A DNA stretch of 64,000 nucleotides from Pseudomonas benzenivorans (lineage in GTDB: Bacteria; Pseudomonadota; Gammaproteobacteria; Pseudomonadales; Pseudomonadaceae): assembly GCF_033547155.1 (NCBI RefSeq), contig NZ_CP137892.1, positions 4,092,001-4,156,000 of the forward strand. The letters are read 5' to 3'. Under the pieces are notes generated by a model. It made no database searches, was not told the DNA's origin, and saw nothing but the letters and a program-made list of their open reading frames with translations. The translations under genes and the position numbers were made by a program. Position 1 is the first letter of the stretch; every line of letters begins with the position of its first letter. Positions 60,847 through 64,000 of the stretch are shown here, one piece after another.

Positions 60847-61354
60847 TCAGGCGCTCCATCGTGACGAGGCCGACCCGGCCATGCGGGCCCGATCGCTCAA
60901 TCGAGTTATAGCCCTGCGCCGACCTGGAGCGCGGCATCGCTCCATGGCGCAGGGCTGGATACGGGTGGTTCTTCGCCCCATTTTTCCGGATGGGGCCAGA
61001 TGCACGCACAGCAGGCGCGAAAGCGGCCCGCCTGTCCGCGGCGATTGCTGAGCGCATGATCTCCGACGCGGCGCAACTTTGCACGCGGCACGCCCAATCG
61101 CGCCCCCCAACCGGGCGCACGAACCGTGCAGCCATCGCACATTTCGCGGCTTCGCGAGAAGGCCATACCACCGGGCGGTTCGCAGCCTCCCACAACGCGC
61201 CTGTTCTGTTATACTCGGGCCTCCCCGCCAGGCTTGCGCCCGGATGCTCGCCCCCAGTGGCCAGCAGTACCGGACGGGATTGCGCGCCTCACGCCGCGAT
61301 TCAAGCCAGGCAATACACCCCATAGGGCCTCGCCCTCACTAGACAGGATTGCAC
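60847..61354. promoter_or_regulatory. 508-base intergenic region, ppnN / rhlE2
   Basis: No gene is visible. It is the divergent promoter region for ppnN and the helicase. Hairpins: TGGAGCG / CGCTCCA at 60928-60947, CCCCA / TGGGG at about 60977-60994, and TCGCG / CGCGA at about 61143-61157. A -10-like TATACT lies at 61210-61215, giving a leader of about 135 bases before the helicase. A long structured leader would suit a self-regulated RNA helicase, but that is inference. Confidence 0.5.
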
Positions 61355-63160
61355 ATGTCCTTTGCCTCCCTCGGTCTCTCCGAGGCTTTAGTCCGTGCGG
61401 TCGAATCCGTCGGCTACACCCAGCCCACTCCGGTGCAACAGCGGGCCATCCCCGCCGTGTTGCAAGGTCGCGACCTGATGGTGGCGGCCCAGACGGGTAC
61501 AGGTAAGACAGGCGGTTTTGCCCTGCCGATCCTCGAGCGACTGTTCCCCAACGGTCACCCGGATCGCGAACACCGCCACGGCCCCAAGCAGCCGCGCGTG
61601 CTGGTATTGACCCCCACCCGCGAACTGGCCGCCCAGGTCCATGACAGCTTCAAGGCCTACGCCCGCGATCTGAAATTCGTCAGCGCCTGCATCTTCGGCG
61701 GCGTCGGCATGAACCCCCAGGTGCAGGCCCTGGCCAAGGGCGTCGACGTCCTGGTGGCCTGCCCCGGCCGCCTGCTCGACCTGGCCAACCAGAAGGCCAT
61801 CGACCTCTCCCACGTGGAAATCCTGGTCCTCGACGAAGCCGACCGCATGCTCGACATGGGCTTCATCCATGATGTGAAGAAGGTCCTCGCCAAGCTGCCC
61901 GCGCAGCGCCAGAACCTGCTGTTCTCGGCGACCTTCTCCAAGGACATCACCGACCTGGCCGGCAAGCTGCTGCACAACCCCGAACGCATCGAGGTGACGC
62001 CGCCGAACACCACGGTCGAGCGCATCGAGCAGCGCGTGTTCCGCCTGCAGGCCAGCCACAAGCGCGCCCTGCTCGCCCACCTGGTCACCGCCGGCGCCTG
62101 GGAGCAGGTGCTGGTCTTCACCCGCACCAAGCACGGCGCCAACCGCCTGGCCGAGTACCTCGACAAGCACGGCCTGCCGGCCGTGGCGATCCACGGTAAC
62201 AAGAGCCAGAACGCCCGCACCAAGGCCCTGGCCGACTTCAAGGCGAACAAGGTGCGCATCCTGGTCGCCACCGACATCGCCGCCCGCGGCCTGGACATCG
62301 ACCAGCTGCCCCACGTGGTCAACTTCGAGCTGCCCAACGTCGAGGAAGACTACGTGCACCGCATCGGCCGTACCGGCCGCGCCGGCCGCAGCGGCGAGGC
62401 GATCTCGCTGGTCGCCCCGGACGAAGAGAAGCTGCTGAAAAGCATCGAGCGGATGACCAAGCAGAGGATCCCCGACGGCGACCTGATGGGCTTCGACGCC
62501 AGCAAGGTCGAGGCCGAGCGGCCGGAAGTGCGCGAACCGCAGAAGCCCCGCCCGCCCCGCGGCGCCAATGCCGGCGGCGAGCGCCACGGCAGCGGGCGCA
62601 AGGACAAGGGCAAGGACGGCGGCAAGGCCAAGTCGCAGCCGGCTCGCGGCCAGCAACAGCCCCGCGCGGCGCGCCCGGTCGCGGCTGCCATCCCCGCCTT
62701 ACCTCCCGACCGCGCACCGGACGAGTTCCGCGACGACGAGATCGACAACTTCGGCAACCGGGTCGACTACGTCAGCCCGCACCAGAACAAACAGCAGAAT
62801 CGCGGTCGCCGTCCGGGCGCGGCGGCTGCCAGCACACCCGGCCAGGCGCCCCGCGGCCAGGGCAAGGGACCGCGCAACGGCGGCGGCCAGAGCCAGGGGC
62901 AGGGCAAGCGCCAGGGCGGCCAGGGCCGCAACGGCAACGGCCGCGCCCGCCCGCCCCGCGACAGCAGCATCGCCCTCAACCGCGACGAGCTGCCGCGCCA
63001 GGAGCCGGTGGTGAAGAGCGCACGCGACAAGCAACCGGTGATCGTGCACAAGAACTCGCGCAGCGAGCGCTTCCCCACACCCGAGCAGCTCGACGAACTG
63101 GCGAACAGCCGCCCACGCGGCGAGAAGCCGGCCCTGCTGACGCGCAACCGCGACAGCTAA
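61355..63160 (+). CDS. rhlE2: DEAD-box RNA helicase, RhlE2 type
   Basis: A 601-residue protein. The helicase core is residues 1 to about 380: [43 protein letters not shown] and [13 protein letters not shown]. It has a long disordered C-terminal tail of about 210 residues rich in Arg, Gly, Gln and Lys ([20 protein letters not shown] region), as in P. aeruginosa RhlE2 (PA0428), which acts in RNA turnover with RNase E. The neighbourhood (ahcY-metF before, yceI after) also matches PA0428. ATG 61355 follows CAGGATTGCAC. Confidence 0.92.
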   Translation: MSFASLGLSEALVRAVESVGYTQPTPVQQRAIPAVLQGRDLMVAAQTGTGKTGGFALPILERLFPNGHPDREHRHGPKQPRVLVLTPTRELAAQVHDSFKAYARDLKFVSACIFGGVGMNPQVQALAKGVDVLVACPGRLLDLANQKAIDLSHVEILVLDEADRMLDMGFIHDVKKVLAKLPAQRQNLLFSATFSKDITDLAGKLLHNPERIEVTPPNTTVERIEQRVFRLQASHKRALLAHLVTAGAWEQVLVFTRTKHGANRLAEYLDKHGLPAVAIHGNKSQNARTKALADFKANKVRILVATDIAARGLDIDQLPHVVNFELPNVEEDYVHRIGRTGRAGRSGEAISLVAPDEEKLLKSIERMTKQRIPDGDLMGFDASKVEAERPEVREPQKPRPPRGANAGGERHGSGRKDKGKDGGKAKSQPARGQQQPRAARPVAAAIPALPPDRAPDEFRDDEIDNFGNRVDYVSPHQNKQQNRGRRPGAAAASTPGQAPRGQGKGPRNGGGQSQGQGKRQGGQGRNGNGRARPPRDSSIALNRDELPRQEPVVKSARDKQPVIVHKNSRSERFPTPEQLDELANSRPRGEKPALLTRNRDS

Positions 63161-63172
63161 GCCGCTCCGACA

Positions 63173-63247
63173 CGAACAACGCCGGCCTCTGCCGGCGTTG
63201 TTCGTATCACAGCCAAGAAAAAGCCGACCCCAGGGTCGGCTTTTTCT
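63173..63247. terminator. Tandem terminators, rhlE2 / yceI
   Basis: Two stem-loops. The first is at 63173-63204, with 14-base arms CGAACAACGCCGGC and complement. The second is at 63216-63247, with 15-base arms AGAAAAAGCCGACCC and complement around CA. The second has A-rich and T-rich outer parts and can terminate both convergent genes. Confidence 0.9.
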
Positions 63248-63261
63248 ATCCGGGTATACGG

Positions 63262-63840
63262 CTACTGGCGCACGCCTTCCACCGAGATGATCAGCTCGAC
63301 TTCCTCGGAAGCCGGACCCAGATCCTTGGCGATGTCGAAATCCTTGAGCTTCAGCTTGGTCGAACCGGAGAAGCCGGCACGGTAGCCGCCCCAGGGGTCG
63401 TCACCCTGGCCGACGAAGGTGGCGGCGATCACCACCGGCTTGGTCACACCGTTGAGCGTCAGGTTGCCGCTGATATCGGCCGTGCCCTCGCCGGTGCTCT
63501 TCACCGCGGTGGACTCGAAGGTCGCGGTCGGGTGCTTGTCGACGTTGAGGAAATCGGCGCTGCGGATGTGCTTGTCACGCTCGGCGTGATTGGTGTCGAC
63601 GCTGGCGGTGTCCAGGCTGACCTTGACCTTGCTGGCCTCGGGGTTCTTCTCGTCGTAGCTGAAGCCGCCTTCGAACTCCTTGAAGCTGCCGTACAGCCAG
63701 CTGTAACCCAGGTGGCTGATCTTGAAGTTGACGAAGGCGTGCTGGCCCTCGGTGTCGATCACATAATCGGCGGCCAGGGCCTGGCCGCCGCCGAGCACGG
63801 CAGAGCCGAGGACCAGTGCGGCGAGGGTCTTTTTCAACAT
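63262..63840 (-). CDS. YceI-family periplasmic protein (PasP-like)
   Basis: A 192-residue secreted protein with signal peptide ([13 protein letters not shown], then ADY) and one YceI lipid-binding beta-barrel: [52 protein letters not shown] and [13 protein letters not shown]. In P. aeruginosa the homologue (PA0423) has been described as the secreted protease PasP; most family members are thought to bind isoprenoids. ATG 63840 follows AAGGAGACTCGAT. Confidence 0.93.
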   Translation of the reverse strand: MLKKTLAALVLGSAVLGGGQALAADYVIDTEGQHAFVNFKISHLGYSWLYGSFKEFEGGFSYDEKNPEASKVKVSLDTASVDTNHAERDKHIRSADFLNVDKHPTATFESTAVKSTGEGTADISGNLTLNGVTKPVVIAATFVGQGDDPWGGYRAGFSGSTKLKLKDFDIAKDLGPASEEVELIISVEGVRQ

Positions 63841-63881
63841 ATCGAGTCTCCTTGTGAGGGTGTGCTATTCACTGCATGAAG

Positions 63882-64000
63882 CTAACGGCCGCCGAACATC
63901 CGCATGAGCGTGGCGTCGCGGTCGATAAAGTGATGTTTCAGGGCGGCCAGCGCATGGACTGCGGCGAATATCACCAGAGCCCAGGCCAGGTATTCGTGCA
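63882..64000 (-). CDS. Cytochrome b561-like protein, C-terminal fragment
   Basis: The last 38 codons of a gene that continues past the window edge: a hydrophobic helix (EYLAWALVIFAAVHALAALK) with a histidine pair (HH) right after it, then FIDRDATLMRMFGGR and a TAG stop. HALAALKHHFIDRD is the classical end of bacterial cytochrome b561. It lies just upstream of yceI on the same strand, the usual pairing, so both are likely one operon. Confidence 0.85.
   Translation of the reverse strand, partial: HEYLAWALVIFAAVHALAALKHHFIDRDATLMRMFGGR

Overview
The window is high-GC DNA from a Pseudomonas-type gammaproteobacterium. Gene content and order match blocks known from Pseudomonas: the dimethylglycine demethylase operon (dgcAB with dedicated Etf), gbdR, sdaB, cbcVWX and betIBA; then fba/pgk/epd/tktA; then sahR-like/metK and ahcY/metF; then an rhlE2-type helicase and a yceI gene. 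I saw no rRNA, tRNA, CRISPR array, insertion sequence or prophage. Coding density is high and most gaps hold promoters, terminators or short palindromic repeats.

Region 1 (1-25262) is a choline / glycine betaine catabolism and uptake island. The plus-strand operon 366-8547 encodes an M19 dipeptidase-like protein, a DUF5943 protein, DgcA, DgcB, EtfA, EtfB and a small protein. It removes a methyl group from dimethylglycine and passes electrons through DgcB and the Etf. The regulator gene gbdR and serine dehydratase sdaB follow on the minus strand. Then comes an uptake and oxidation block: a CaiX/CbcX-type binding protein, cbcVWX, a BetX-type betaine-binding protein, betI, betB, betA, and a second, nearly identical cbcVWX. 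The repeated transporter set (13506-16567 and 22161-25223, offset about 8655 bases) flanks betX-betIBA. Its mosaic identity suggests recent duplication and/or gene conversion.

Region 2 (25404-47365) is mixed housekeeping and accessory content: a TldD/TldE-like pair, dbpA, a double-REC GGDEF protein, orphan periplasmic binding proteins, a BaiN/YhiN-type flavoprotein, an SLC13 permease, a Tat-exported intradiol dioxygenase-like protein, alanine dehydrogenase, a slipin/NfeD pair, a YccS-like protein, an HDOD protein, several small proteins and a secreted M28 aminopeptidase.

Region 3 (47435-52945, minus strand) is central carbon metabolism: fba, pgk, epd and tktA.

Region 4 (53095-58558) is the S-adenosylmethionine cycle. 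An ArsR-methyltransferase fusion regulator (SahR-like) sits behind a perfect 16+16 base inverted repeat. metK and a lipoprotein cytochrome c' follow. ahcY-metF then lie behind a recognisable S-adenosylhomocysteine riboswitch. The window ends with an orphan binding protein, ppnN, an RhlE2-type RNA helicase, a YceI protein and the 3' end of a cytochrome b561-like gene.

The strongest points for follow-up are the duplicated cbcVWX modules, the M19 protein that has lost predicted metal ligands, the V4R-like DUF5943 protein, the structured non-coding stretch before the first cbcV, the extra TldD/TldE pair, and the two separate SAH-sensing devices around metK and ahcY.
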